Part shown: positions 8,732-16,845 of the stretch, in pieces | Layout: every line of letters starts with the position of its first letter | Position numbering within the stretch: position 1 is the first letter of the stretch | Assembly: GCA_038746285.1 (NCBI GenBank) | Contig: JBCDKT010000027.1 | Location: forward strand, 1-53,227 | Length of the DNA stretch: 53,227 nt | From: Bacteroidota bacterium | Lineage (GTDB): Bacteria; Bacteroidota; Rhodothermia; Rhodothermales; JANQRZ01 | Direction of reading: 5' to 3' | Position numbers and translations under genes: made by a program | Notes under the pieces: generated by a model | What the model was told of the DNA's origin: nothing | The model's database searches: none | The model's input: only the letters and a program-made list of their open reading frames with translations

Positions 8732-8919
8732 CAGTACTTCAGGAGCGTGAGGCTGCATAATACGCGCCGACAGGGGATTCGGAGCGCGCACGCCGCACGA
8801 AGCGCACAATCCCGCTCCTTATGCGGCACCGCGCTGCATAAAAGTACGAGGGGTTACGAAAAGGCGGCAGCGCGGTCTAAAGGAACAGACCTCCCCTCTC
8901 TTCCATCCTTCCGCCATCT
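8732..8919. promoter_or_regulatory. intI-proximal region: attI and likely cassette/intI promoters
   Basis: This 188-bp stretch separates intI from the first cassette, where attI and the divergent Pc and Pint promoters lie in other integrons. The junction core on the minus strand is GG|TTATAT at 8732-8725. An imperfect palindrome spans 8755-8824, with GCATAA and TTATGC at its ends and GGGGATT/AATCCC arms. A shorter one spans 8819-8841. TTATGCAGC occurs twice in the same orientation (8841-8833 and 8760-8752), so the piece between could be a gene-less, degenerate cassette. No clear -10/-35 pair was recognised. Confidence 0.6.
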
Positions 8920-9909
8920 ATGCCGACTACCGCGCCCCGCCTCCTCGGCCGTGTCCGCCAAGCCATCCGGGTGCGCCACCTCAGCTACCGCACCGAAGAG
9001 TCGTACGTCGGCTGGATCAAGCGCTACGTTCGCTTCCATCGCGACGAGACGGGGCGCCCCCGACACCCAAGCGAGTTGGGCTCGGCCCACGTCGCAGCGT
9101 TCCTCAACCACCTCGCCAACGAGCGCGACGTGGCGGCGAGCACGCAAACCCAGGCCCTCTCTGCGCTCCTCTTCCTCTACGACGCTGTGCTCGACCAGCC
9201 GCTCGGACAGATGAACGATCTCGTCCGGGCGCGCAAACCTCGCCGCCTGCCCGTCGTCCTAACCCCGTCCGAGGTCGAGGCCGTGCTGGGCCGGCTCAGC
9301 GGGACAAGCCACCTTGTCGCCAGCTTGCTCTACGGGGCCGGGCTTCGGCTCAGCGGATGCCTCCGCCTCCGCGTCAAAGACCTAGACTTCGAGCGGCATA
9401 CGATTACCGTCCGCGAGGGAAAAGGCAACCGGGACCGAGTCACACTGCTCCCGGCGACGCTCGGCAGCACGCTTCAGCGGCAAGTGGCGTTCGCTCGTGC
9501 CCGTCACGAGGACGACCTCGCCGAGGGGTTCGGTGAGGCTAAGCTTCCGCATGCCCTCGCCCGCAAATACCCGAGTGCGGCGCGCGAGATCGGGTGGCAG
9601 TTCGTCTTCCCCTCTGCCCGGCGTTCGGCGGACCCCCGGACGGGCCGAATCCACCGGCATCACCTCTCGCCATCGACCGTGCAGCGAGCCGTTCGCCGCG
9701 CCGCACAGCAGGCGGGCCTCGCAAAGCCGGTCACGCCCCACGTCTTTCGCCACTCCTTCGCCACCCACCTCCTCGAAAACGGCTACGACATCCGCACGGT
9801 GCAGGAACTGCTCGGCCACAAAAAGGTGCAGACGACGCAAATCTACACACACGTTCTGAACCGCCCTGGCCTCGGCGTGCTCAGCCCGCTCGACCGACTG
9901 CCCGGTTGA
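8920..9909 (+). CDS. intI: Integron integrase (tyrosine recombinase)
   Basis: A 329-residue site-specific recombinase that inserts and excises gene cassettes at attI and attC. Catalytic residues are visible: Arg143 (GLRLSG), Lys168 (EGKGNRDR), His274 and Arg277 ([13 protein letters not shown]), His300 (LLGHKKV) and nucleophile Tyr309 (IYTHV). The extra segment found in integron integrases but not XerC/D is present at about residues 208-250 ([11 protein letters not shown] then GRIHRHHLS), as is the C-terminal SPLDRLP. The N-terminal SAM-like domain ([16 protein letters not shown]) is complete. Glu, usual three residues after the first Arg (RxxE), is Gly146 here. The gene diverges from the cassettes, the standard integron layout. 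Confidence 0.94.
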   Translation: MPTTAPRLLGRVRQAIRVRHLSYRTEESYVGWIKRYVRFHRDETGRPRHPSELGSAHVAAFLNHLANERDVAASTQTQALSALLFLYDAVLDQPLGQMNDLVRARKPRRLPVVLTPSEVEAVLGRLSGTSHLVASLLYGAGLRLSGCLRLRVKDLDFERHTITVREGKGNRDRVTLLPATLGSTLQRQVAFARARHEDDLAEGFGEAKLPHALARKYPSAAREIGWQFVFPSARRSADPRTGRIHRHHLSPSTVQRAVRRAAQQAGLAKPVTPHVFRHSFATHLLENGYDIRTVQELLGHKKVQTTQIYTHVLNRPGLGVLSPLDRLPG

Positions 9910-9946
9910 AAAAGCAGGGGCGGCCCCAGCGCGTGGAGCCGCCCCC
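9905..9946 (-). terminator. Rho-independent terminator for yceI-like gene
   Basis: GGGGCGGC and GCCGCCCC (9917-9924, 9938-9945) form a strong stem. On the minus strand the stem is followed by TGCTTTTTC, so it ends transcription of the YceI gene; it may also stop intI readthrough. Confidence 0.75.
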
Positions 9947-9971
9947 GTCGGTGGTGGGAACCAGGCCGCGT

Positions 9972-10577
9972 CTACGCGTCGGCTGGCACCGCCTGCACCT
10001 CGAGGATGATGTCCACGTTGTCGCTGACTACGTTGACGCCCTCCACGACGGGACCCCACTCGAGGCCGTAGTCCTTCCGGTTGATCTCGGTCGAGGCGGT
10101 GAACGCGACACGGGGCTTGCCCTGCGGACCCGTCACCGGGCCGGCCATCTCAGCCTCGAACGCGACGGGCAGCGTGACCCCCCGAATCGTGAGGTTGCCG
10201 AGCAGCTCGAACTCGTTGCCGTCGACGTTCTGGACGCCGGTGCTCTCGAACGCCATCGTCGGGTGGGCGTCGGCGTGGAAGAAGTCCTCCGAGCGGAGGT
10301 GCCCGTCGCGGCGCTCGTTGCCGGTGTCGACGGACGCGATCTGGACGGTTGCGCTCGTCTGGAGCGAGGCGACGTCGGCCGGGTCGAGGTTGAGGTCCAC
10401 GTCGAAGTCGTGGAAGGTGCCGGTGACGGTCGTGATGCCGAGGTGCTTGACCTTGAACTGGACCTGGCTGTGGGTCTTGTCGACGTCGTAGGGCGCGGAC
10501 TGGATGTAGGTGAAGGCCGTCAGGGTCCCGGCGAACAGGACCAGCACGGCGAGGAGGCGGAGCGGGCGAACGGACAT
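9972..10577 (-). CDS. YceI-family periplasmic lipocalin-like protein
   Basis: A 201-residue secreted protein. An N-terminal signal segment (LRLLAVLVLFAGTLTAF) precedes the YceI barrel, with family landmarks YDVDKTHSQVQFKVKHLG near residues 30-47, GTFHDFDVDLNLDP, the HLRSEDFF segment, and NRKDYGLEW near residue 170. YceI proteins bind isoprenoid-type lipids in the periplasm, and some respond to pH or osmotic stress; the ligand here is unknown. A near-perfect operator-like palindrome lies about 80 bp upstream, so this gene is probably controlled by a dimeric repressor. A terminator follows. Confidence 0.9.
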   Translation of the reverse strand: MSVRPLRLLAVLVLFAGTLTAFTYIQSAPYDVDKTHSQVQFKVKHLGITTVTGTFHDFDVDLNLDPADVASLQTSATVQIASVDTGNERRDGHLRSEDFFHADAHPTMAFESTGVQNVDGNEFELLGNLTIRGVTLPVAFEAEMAGPVTGPQGKPRVAFTASTEINRKDYGLEWGPVVEGVNVVSDNVDIILEVQAVPADA

Positions 10578-10650
10578 GACAGGAGGGGTCTTGTGACGTA
10601 GGGACGCCGGAGGTGCCCGGCGCGTGACGCCCCATAGTACGCCAGCGGCT

Positions 10651-10670
10651 TTGCTTGTTCCAACAAGTAA
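10651..10670. promoter_or_regulatory. Operator-like palindrome upstream of yceI-like gene
   Basis: CTTGTT-CC-AACAAG is a perfect inverted repeat at 10654-10667; TT and AA extend it to 10651-10670 with one mismatch. It overlaps a TACTTG box on the minus strand, a possible -7 element, and lies in the only space between ychF and yceI. Size and symmetry fit a TetR- or MarR-type repressor site; no such regulator is encoded next to it. Confidence 0.5.
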
Positions 10671-10714
10671 ATAACAAAAGCGTCACGCACACTCGCTTTA
10701 GCTCCCGGGCCGGC

Positions 10715-11812
10715 TCAGACGTTGAACCGGAACAGCAGCACGTCGCCGTCGGCGACGACGTACTCCTTGCCCTCGCTGCGCATCGCCCCGGCTTCGCGCG
10801 CGGCGGCCTCGCTCCCGAGCCGGTCGTAGTCGGCGAACTTGATGGTCTCGGCGCGGATGAAGCCGCGCTCGAAGTCGGTGTGGATGACGCCGGCGGCCTG
10901 CGGGGCCTTCGTGCCCTTGGTGATCGTCCACGCCCGCGCCTCCTTCGGCCCGGCGGTGAAGTAGGTGGCGAGGCCGAGGAGGTCGTAGGCCTCGCGGATC
11001 AGCCGGTGCAGGCCCGGCTCCGCCTGCCCGGCCTCGGCGAGAAACTCGGCCCGGTCGTCGGCGTCCAGCTCGGCGAGCTGGGCCTCGAACTCGGCCGAGA
11101 CGAGCACGACGCCGGCCCCCTCGCGCGCAGCGATCTCGCGGACCTGCTCGGCGTAGGCGTTGCCGCTGGCGAGGTCGCCCTCGCTGACGTTGGCGACGTA
11201 GAGCACCGGCTTGGCCGTGAGCAGGAAGACGTCGCGCAGGAGCCGCGCCTCCTCGCCGCTCGCCACCGGGAAGGTGCGAGCCGGGTGGCCGTCGCCGATG
11301 TGGGCCTGGAGGCGCTCGTAGAACGCAAGCTCGGTCTTGGCCGCCTTGTCGCCTGTCTTCGATCCCTTCTGCGCCCGCTCGGCGCGCCGCTCGGCCGTGT
11401 CGAGGTCTTTGAGCAGAAGCTCGGTCTCGATCACCTCGATGTCGCGCGCGGGGTCGACCGAGCCCTCGACGTGGACCACGTTCTCGTCCTCGAAGCAGCG
11501 GACGACGTGCGCGACGGCGTCGACTTCGCGGATGTGGGCCAGGAACTGGTTGCCAAGCCCTTCGCCCTTCGACGCGCCCGCGACGAGGCCCGCGATGTCG
11601 ACGAACTCGATCGTCGCCGGGACGGTCTGGGCCGACTGCGCGAGGTCCGAGAGCCGGTCGAGCCGCGGGTCCGGCACGCCGACCACGCCGACGTTCGGCT
11701 CGATCGTGCAGAAGGGGTAGTTCGCGGCCTCCGCGCCCGCCTCGCTGAGCGCGTTGAACAGGGTGGACTTGCCCACGTTGGGGAGGCCGACGATGCCGAC
11801 GCGAAGAGCCAT
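10715..11812 (-). CDS. ychF: Redox-regulated ATPase YchF (Obg-family)
   Basis: A 365-residue Obg-family P-loop NTPase that prefers ATP and binds ribosomes. I chose the ATG at 11812, where the protein begins directly with strand beta-1 and the P-loop ([17 protein letters not shown]). Other visible landmarks are G3 ([18 protein letters not shown]), the coiled-coil insertion at about 130-200, the NVSE segment replacing a canonical NKxD, and the C-terminal TGS-like domain ([24 protein letters not shown]). Length is normal for the family. It appears to be transcribed alone; GAGCGATTCG-like short words fill its leader. Confidence 0.95.
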   Translation of the reverse strand: MALRVGIVGLPNVGKSTLFNALSEAGAEAANYPFCTIEPNVGVVGVPDPRLDRLSDLAQSAQTVPATIEFVDIAGLVAGASKGEGLGNQFLAHIREVDAVAHVVRCFEDENVVHVEGSVDPARDIEVIETELLLKDLDTAERRAERAQKGSKTGDKAAKTELAFYERLQAHIGDGHPARTFPVASGEEARLLRDVFLLTAKPVLYVANVSEGDLASGNAYAEQVREIAAREGAGVVLVSAEFEAQLAELDADDRAEFLAEAGQAEPGLHRLIREAYDLLGLATYFTAGPKEARAWTITKGTKAPQAAGVIHTDFERGFIRAETIKFADYDRLGSEAAAREAGAMRSEGKEYVVADGDVLLFRFNV

Positions 11813-12021
11813 GTCGAGGGTCGAGTTACGAGAGGCGAATGGCGAGTGATCGTTCGACAATCGTCGCTCGCCACTCGTCGTTGGCGGGAGTCTACGGCAC
11901 GGCGCTCGTCCGTGTCCCGGCGCGGACTATCTTCAAGCATTCCTCAGACGCCGTCTGGGTGTGGGAGTGAGGGTGGATGGATGTGCGAGAGCAGGCCTGC
12001 GACCGAACCTAGACCGCGCCC

Positions 12022-12567
12022 GTGCGCCCACCCCTCCAACTCCTCCACCACTCCGTGCTCGCTCGCGTCTCCGTCCTCACCGCCCTCCTCCTCGCGCTGT
12101 GGCTTCCGGCGCAGGCGCAGTTCGCCACGCCGACGCTGCCGTTCGTGCAGGTCGGGGCGGCGGGCGTGCCGGGCGTCGGCGTGCAGGTCGGGTTCGGGAC
12201 GCCTGCGTTTACGGTCCTCACGCGCGAGGGGGCGCTCTACACCGAGTACCGCTTCAACTCCGAGGCCAACGACGGGCGCGACGGGTTCCTCGTCGGGCTC
12301 GGCATCGGGGGGAGCCTCCGCGTGCTCCGGGCGCTCACCGTGCTGGCCGACCTCCGCACGGGCCCGTTCGACCTCGACCTCGGGCTGCGCCTCGGGCCGA
12401 GCTTTTTCTTCTCGGAGGGGGAGTCGGCCCGAAACAAGGCCCGCTCGTTCAACCTCTTCGCGGAGCCGTTCGTGCGCGGCTCGGCGCGGCTCGGCCGGCG
12501 GGTGGTCTACGCCGAGGCCGGGACGCAGCGCGCGCACCTCCGGTTCGGTCTCCTCCTCGGCCTTTAG
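12022..12567 (+). CDS. Small secreted protein, probably an outer-membrane beta-barrel
   Basis: No named family recognised. From a GTG start the 181-residue product has a signal peptide ending near residue 33 (VLTALLLALWLPAQAQF). The rest is made of short alternating hydrophobic strands rich in Gly, Leu, Phe and Arg (VGVQVGFGTPAFTVL, FLVGLGIGGSLRVL, DLGLRLGPSFFF), with a last strand ending LRFGLLLGL. An eight-stranded outer-membrane barrel is a plausible reading. Its end overlaps the end of the convergent phosphatase gene by 4 bp. A TATCTTC box at 11928-11934 may belong to its promoter. Confidence 0.6.
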   Translation: MRPPLQLLHHSVLARVSVLTALLLALWLPAQAQFATPTLPFVQVGAAGVPGVGVQVGFGTPAFTVLTREGALYTEYRFNSEANDGRDGFLVGLGIGGSLRVLRALTVLADLRTGPFDLDLGLRLGPSFFFSEGESARNKARSFNLFAEPFVRGSARLGRRVVYAEAGTQRAHLRFGLLLGL

Positions 12568-13229
12568 CCTGAGTACTCGACCGAGACGAAGGTGCGCTCG
12601 GGGAGTTGGACGGCGGTGAGCGTGCCGTACTCCAGGTGCGTGTGGTAGACGCAGCCGGTGTCGATGCAGAGGAGGTCGGGCTGGTCGACGGGCTCGGGCT
12701 GCGGCGTGTGGCCGCAGACGACGGGCTTCTCCCACTCGCGCTGCGGCATCGAGAGGTGCTCGCGCGTCCAGAGGAACGTCTCGGCGGTCTCGTACTGGAG
12801 GTTGTAGGCGACGGGGTAGTACGGCTTCAGCCCGGCATGGACGAAGCAGAAGTCCGGCGTGTCGAGGTAGAGCCGGGTGCGGCGCAGGAAGGCGTGGTGC
12901 GCCTCGGGGATCCGCCCCTCGGCGGCGTAGCTCTCCAGGGTCTCGATCCCGCCGTTGACGCGCCACAGCTCCATCTCGCCGCGCTCGATGTAGTCGAGCA
13001 TCATCTGGTCGTGGTTGCCGCGGATGAAGACGCAGCGCGGCCCGGTCCGGTCCTCGCTCGCGGCCTCCATCTCGACGAGCCGGTCGATGACGCCTTTCGA
13101 GTCCGGCCCCCGGTCGGTGTAGTCGCCGACGAAGACCACGCGGTCCTCGGGCGTCAGCGCGAGCTTCGCCAGGAGGGCGTCGAGCGAGCGGGCGCAGCCG
13201 TGGACGTCACCGATGGCGAAGAGGCGCAT
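12564..13229 (-). CDS. PPP-type metallophosphoesterase (serine/threonine phosphatase or diadenosine tetraphosphatase-like)
   Basis: A 221-residue bimetal phosphoesterase. The signature motifs appear in order: GDVHG (residues 7-11), GDYTDRGPDS (about 35-44) and RGNHDQ (about 70-75), followed by metal-binding histidines in CFVHAGL and VVCGHTP. The compact size and GDxxDRG spacing place it with bacterial PrpA-like or ApaH-like PPP enzymes; whether it acts on phosphoproteins or dinucleotides cannot be told. It starts 42 bp after nusB on the same strand, so the two may be co-transcribed. Confidence 0.87.
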   Translation of the reverse strand: MRLFAIGDVHGCARSLDALLAKLALTPEDRVVFVGDYTDRGPDSKGVIDRLVEMEAASEDRTGPRCVFIRGNHDQMMLDYIERGEMELWRVNGGIETLESYAAEGRIPEAHHAFLRRTRLYLDTPDFCFVHAGLKPYYPVAYNLQYETAETFLWTREHLSMPQREWEKPVVCGHTPQPEPVDQPDLLCIDTGCVYHTHLEYGTLTAVQLPERTFVSVEYSG

Positions 13230-13270
13230 GCGAGGGGGTCGGGAGAAGCCGGGCTGCAGGCAGCGAAGGG

Positions 13271-13738
13271 TTAGGAGCGCACGGTCGGCAGCGAAGCTTC
13301 GAGCAGGCCGCGCCCGGTCTTGCGGAGGCGCCCCTCGGCCCGGAGGGTGCGCAGCACGGCGTCGAGGATGCCGTTGAGGAAGGTCCCGCTCTGCGGCGTG
13401 CTGAAGCGCTTGGCGACCTCGATAGCTTCGTTGATCGAGACCTTCGGCGGGATGTCCTCGAAGTGGAGCATCTCGGTGATCGCGATCTGCAGCATGAGCC
13501 GGTCCACGAGCGCGATGCGGCCCAGCTCCCAGTTCCGCGCGTGCGCCTCGATGAGCGCGTTGGCCTCCTCCGCGCGGTCGAGCGTGGCGAGGAAGAGGCG
13601 CTCGGCGAAGCGCAGGGCCGACCCCTCGAACTTCGGGGCCAGGAGGTGGTGGACGATGTGCTCGACCTCGTCGCCGCTCAGTTCGCGGGCGTAGAGGGCT
13701 TGCATGACACGGGCTCGGACGTCGCGGCGGCTGCTCAT
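13271..13738 (-). CDS. nusB: Transcription antitermination protein NusB
   Basis: A 155-residue all-helical protein of the NusB family, which with NusE (S10) binds boxA RNA in rRNA antitermination. The N-terminal helix shows RRDVRARVMQALYARELSG and the conserved core reads NWELGRIALVDRLMLQIAITEML then PPKVSINEAIEVAKRFS and GTFLNGILDAVLR. The length is normal. The ATG at 13738 begins the family's usual N-terminus. A TAATTTTG box on the minus strand near 13900 could be part of its promoter. Confidence 0.95.
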   Translation of the reverse strand: MSSRRDVRARVMQALYARELSGDEVEHIVHHLLAPKFEGSALRFAERLFLATLDRAEEANALIEAHARNWELGRIALVDRLMLQIAITEMLHFEDIPPKVSINEAIEVAKRFSTPQSGTFLNGILDAVLRTLRAEGRLRKTGRGLLEASLPTVRS

Positions 13739-13922
13739 GGGGACGGGAAAGAACGGGCGGGGAGTAGCGGGTTCATGCTACGACCGGTCCCCCGGGCAGT
13801 GCCGACGGCAGATCGGATTCGCGCAAGCTCCACACGGTGGTTATGCCTCGCCGAGCCCCGTGTCTAACGTGTCGGGTGTCGAAAGCAAGACCGCCAAAAT
13901 TACCCGAGTCGCTCGCGCCACC

Positions 13923-13966
13923 CGTCCTCCGTCCCACCGTCCTCCGTCCCACCGTCCTCCGTCCCC
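13923..13966. repeat. Tandem 15-bp repeat before comEC
   Basis: Nearly three copies of CGTCCTCCGTCCCAC run up to the comEC start codon at 13967. The pyrimidine-rich strand is the sense strand, so no usual ribosome site is present; copy number could vary between strains. Confidence 0.8.
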
Positions 13967-16450
13967 ATGCCCTCACCGCCGAGCCATCCCATCCGCTGGC
14001 GCTCGCGCCCCGCGCTCGGGATAGCGGTGTGCTTCGCCGCCGGGATCGCCGCTGCGGACCTCGCGCCGGGCGTCGGGCTCTGGACTTGGGCAGGGATTGC
14101 AGTAGGAGCAGCGCTCGTGACCGTCGCGGCCGTCGGGTGGGCGCGGCGGCGGCTCGTCTCGCTCGGCGCGCTCGCGGCGACGCTCGGGCTGGGCGTTGCT
14201 CTCACGGCCCTCGGGGGGGCGTGGCTGAGCGCGTGGCAGGACCTCCCGGCCGACCACCTCGCCCACCTCGCGGCGCGCGCCACGTTCCCGGTCGAACTGG
14301 CAGGCCGCGTCGCCGACCACCCGGTCGAGACCGAGCGCGGGGTCCGGTTCACGCTCGCGGCCGACTCGGCGGCTCCGGCCGAGGCCTTCGTGCCGGTCCG
14401 GGGCCGGGTGCAGGTCGCGCTCTGGCAGCCCCGCGACGCCTACGCGCCGCGCATCGACTTCTCCGGTTTGCAGGCCGGGGACCGGGTGCGGGTCGCCGGG
14501 ACGCTCCGGCCGCTCGCGCCGCGCCGCAACCCGGCCGACTTCGACTACGGGACCTACCTCGCTCGGCGCGGTATCCACGCAACAATCACGGGCTACGACA
14601 GCACGGCGCTCACCGTCATCGGGACGGAGGCGGGCGTGCGCGACCGCGTGGCGAACAGTGTCCGCGCCCACGCCCGCGCCGCGCTCCAAGCGCACGTCCG
14701 GGCGGAGGAGCCGCGCGCTGTCCTCTCGGCGCTCCTCCTCGCCGACCGCAGCCGGATCGACCGCGCCACGCGCGCCGCCTTCGCCGCGACCGGGCTGATG
14801 CACCTGCTCGCGATCTCGGGGCTGCACGTCCTCCTCGTCGGCCTGTCGCTCCACGGCCTCCTCAAGCCGGTGCTCCACCGCCTCGGGTGGCGGTGGCGGA
14901 CCGTCGAGGTCGTGCGGGCGGCGGTGACGCTCGCGGTGCTCGGGCTGTACGTCGTCGCTACGGGTGCCCCGCCCTCGGCCGTGCGGGCGCTCGTGATGGC
15001 GGCGCTCCTGATCGTCGGCGCGGCGACGGAGCGCCCGCCGAACACGCTCAACGCCCTCGGCGTGGCGGCGCTCGTTCTGCTCCTCGCCCGCCCGACGTTC
15101 CTGTTCGATGTCGGCTTCCAGCTTTCGTTCGCGGCTGTCGGGGCGATTGTGGCGCTCGTCCCGGTCTTCGAGCGCGGCGTGCCGGCATGGTGGACCGCCG
15201 GGCGCGCCAGGCGGTGGGTGACGGGGATGACGCTCGTCTCGCTCGCGGCCACGCTCGGGACGATGCCGGTCCTCCTGTTCCATTTCGGGCGCGTCCCCCT
15301 TGCCGGCCTCGTGCTCAACCTCGCCGCGATCCCCGCCACGACGGTCACGCTCGCGGGCGGCCTCTTCGCGGTCGCCTTCGCGGGCTGGGCCGCGCCGCTG
15401 GCCGACCTCGCCGGGGCCTCGGCCGAAGCCGCCGCGCACGCCCTGCTCTGGATCAGCCGCACCGGGGCCGAGTGGCTGCCCTGGTCCGACGTTGGCGGTT
15501 ACGTCCAGAGCGGGTGGACTCTGGGTGCGATCACGCTCGGCCTGTTCGCGCTCGCCTTCTGGCCGCGCCCTCGCGTCCGCTGGCGGCTCGTCGCAGCCGC
15601 CGGGCTGTGCGCCGCTGTCGGAGCGTGGCAGCCGGTCTGGACCGGCGCCGCCCGGCCCGACCTGGAGGTCGTGTTCTTCGATGTCGGCCAGGGCGACGCC
15701 GCTCTCCTGAGCCTGCCCAACGGGCGGCACGTCCTCGTCGACGCCGGCGTGCGCGACCCCTACACCGACCAGGGCGAACGGACGCTCCTCCCGCACCTCC
15801 GCCGCTACGGCGTCGACCGGCTCGACGCGGTCGTGGTGACGCACCCGCACGCGGACCACCTCGGCGGGCTGCCGGCGCTCCTGCGGTCGGTCGAGGTCGG
15901 GCAGGTGGTCCACAACGGGCAGCCGTACGCCTCGCGCCTCTACGCCGAGACGTTCTGGCTGATGGATTCGCTCGGGGTGCGCAGCCGCGCGGTCGTCGGG
16001 GGCGACTCGCTCGCACTCGACCCGGCGGTGCATCTGCAAGTCCTCGCCCCGGACCTCGCGCCGCAGCCGGGGGCCGGGGCCAACAACGGCTCGGTCGTGC
16101 TGAAGGTGACCTACGGCGAGACGGCCCTCCTGCTCACCGGCGACGTCGAGCACGAGGCGGAGTCCTCGCTCGTGGCCCACTACGGCGACCTCTTGCGGAG
16201 CGACGTGGTCAAAGTCGGCCACCACGGGAGCCGGACGAGCAGCACGCCGGCCCTCGTCGGGCGCGTGGTCGGAGACGACCCGCCGCTGGCCGTCGTGTCG
16301 GTGGCGGAGCGCAACGTCCACCGGCTGCCGAACCCCGAGGTGCTGGAGCGCTGGCAGGCCGTCGGGGCGACGGTCCTCCAGACCTGGGCCGAGGGCGCGG
16401 TCTGGCTCCGCTCCGACGGGCAGCGCGTCGAGCGCGTGGCGTGGCGGTGA
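13967..16450 (+). CDS. comEC: ComEC/Rec2-type DNA uptake channel
   Basis: An 827-residue inner-membrane protein that carries single-stranded DNA into the cytoplasm during natural transformation. An N-terminal membrane pair and a DUF4131-like soluble part (about 60-220) come first. The Competence domain follows with ALLLADRSRIDRATRAAFAATGLMHLLAISGLH-type core (about 255-290) and a series of membrane spans to about 540. The C-terminal metallo-beta-lactamase-like domain contains DVGQGDAALL (about 571) and HPHADHLGG (about 625), then GHHGSRTSS. Its last 44 bp are duplicated at 17190-17233, on the far side of a toxin-antitoxin pair. Large antisense frames over it are composition artefacts. Confidence 0.93.
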   Translation: MPSPPSHPIRWRSRPALGIAVCFAAGIAAADLAPGVGLWTWAGIAVGAALVTVAAVGWARRRLVSLGALAATLGLGVALTALGGAWLSAWQDLPADHLAHLAARATFPVELAGRVADHPVETERGVRFTLAADSAAPAEAFVPVRGRVQVALWQPRDAYAPRIDFSGLQAGDRVRVAGTLRPLAPRRNPADFDYGTYLARRGIHATITGYDSTALTVIGTEAGVRDRVANSVRAHARAALQAHVRAEEPRAVLSALLLADRSRIDRATRAAFAATGLMHLLAISGLHVLLVGLSLHGLLKPVLHRLGWRWRTVEVVRAAVTLAVLGLYVVATGAPPSAVRALVMAALLIVGAATERPPNTLNALGVAALVLLLARPTFLFDVGFQLSFAAVGAIVALVPVFERGVPAWWTAGRARRWVTGMTLVSLAATLGTMPVLLFHFGRVPLAGLVLNLAAIPATTVTLAGGLFAVAFAGWAAPLADLAGASAEAAAHALLWISRTGAEWLPWSDVGGYVQSGWTLGAITLGLFALAFWPRPRVRWRLVAAAGLCAAVGAWQPVWTGAARPDLEVVFFDVGQGDAALLSLPNGRHVLVDAGVRDPYTDQGERTLLPHLRRYGVDRLDAVVVTHPHADHLGGLPALLRSVEVGQVVHNGQPYASRLYAETFWLMDSLGVRSRAVVGGDSLALDPAVHLQVLAPDLAPQPGAGANNGSVVLKVTYGETALLLTGDVEHEAESSLVAHYGDLLRSDVVKVGHHGSRTSSTPALVGRVVGDDPPLAVVSVAERNVHRLPNPEVLERWQAVGATVLQTWAEGAVWLRSDGQRVERVAWR
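16407..16450 (+). repeat. 44-bp direct repeat, copy 1 (end of comEC)
   Basis: The last 44 bp of comEC, from TCCGCTCCGAC to the stop codon in GGCGGTGA. A second copy with two mismatches is at 17190-17233. The DUF433/DUF5615 pair lies exactly between the copies. Confidence 0.9.
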
Positions 16451-16470
16451 GACAAGCGCTGGAGAATGGC

Positions 16471-16845
16471 CTACGTGTCCGGGCCGATGGGCAGCGTGCG
16501 CCATCGGACACGGCCTTCGGTCACGCTGAGGATAGCACCCGCTCGCAGAACGTCGCGGTACGTGCTCAGAACCTCCTGCAGGTAGCGGTTCACGTTCGCA
16601 GGCCGCATGTCCCGCAGACGGAAGATGACGACGCTCGGCAGTTGTGCGCCGCTGGCAGCCATCAGGTCGCTAAAATCGAGGTCGTGGGCGAGTAGAATGC
16701 GCTCCTCCGCTCGCGCTTTCCACAGGATGTCAGGATCAGCCATCCGGTCCAGCCCCTGATGCTGCAAATGGGTAGCATCGTGACCCAACTCGCTCAGAAG
16801 CGAAGTGGTCGCCGGGGAGATGCCCATGTCGGCCAGGAACCTCAC
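16471..16845 (-). CDS. DUF5615 PIN-like protein, probable toxin
   Basis: A 124-residue PIN-like protein starting at a GTG that overlaps the stop of the upstream DUF433 gene (GTGA), which indicates translational coupling. The N-terminal FLADMGISP supplies a first acidic residue, and IPLAHDLDFSD-like ILLAHDLDFSDL near residue 65 supplies the conserved Asp pair of the DUF5615 family. The family is usually the toxin of a DUF433-linked pair and is expected to be a small ribonuclease; that is family knowledge, not shown here. The module sits between two copies of the comEC end. Confidence 0.83.
   Translation of the reverse strand: MRFLADMGISPATTSLLSELGHDATHLQHQGLDRMADPDILWKARAEERILLAHDLDFSDLMAASGAQLPSVVIFRLRDMRPANVNRYLQEVLSTYRDVLRAGAILSVTEGRVRWRTLPIGPDT

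Larger units (their letters stand above)
4840..9909. mobile_element. Chromosomal integron with three recognisable cassettes
   Basis: intI (8920-9909, +) diverges from a cassette array in which every recognisable gene is on the minus strand. Cassette 1 is 8730-8105, cassette 2 is 8104-6393, and cassette 3 runs from 6392 to a truncated attC near 4840. In each case the first 10-12 bases of the cassette are the complement of the R'' box of its own attC, as expected because the two pair in the excised circle. attC1 and attC2 share arm sequences. The array is interrupted by an IS110 remnant; the methyltransferase gene at 3812-4540 may have been a further cassette. Confidence 0.9.

Noticed and set aside
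8713-8829. Longer N-terminus for the cassette 1 gene
   Set aside because: It crosses the cassette boundary at 8730/8731 and codes for Arg/Cys-rich sequence; the ATG at 8712 gives a regular membrane span.
8920-9909. XerC/XerD or phage integrase
   Set aside because: The additional segment before His274 ([17 protein letters not shown]) and the attC-bearing neighbourhood mark it as an integron integrase.
13973-16504. Long antisense frame over comEC
   Set aside because: Low-complexity Arg/Pro/Glu translation and no recognisable domain; comEC on the plus strand is certain.
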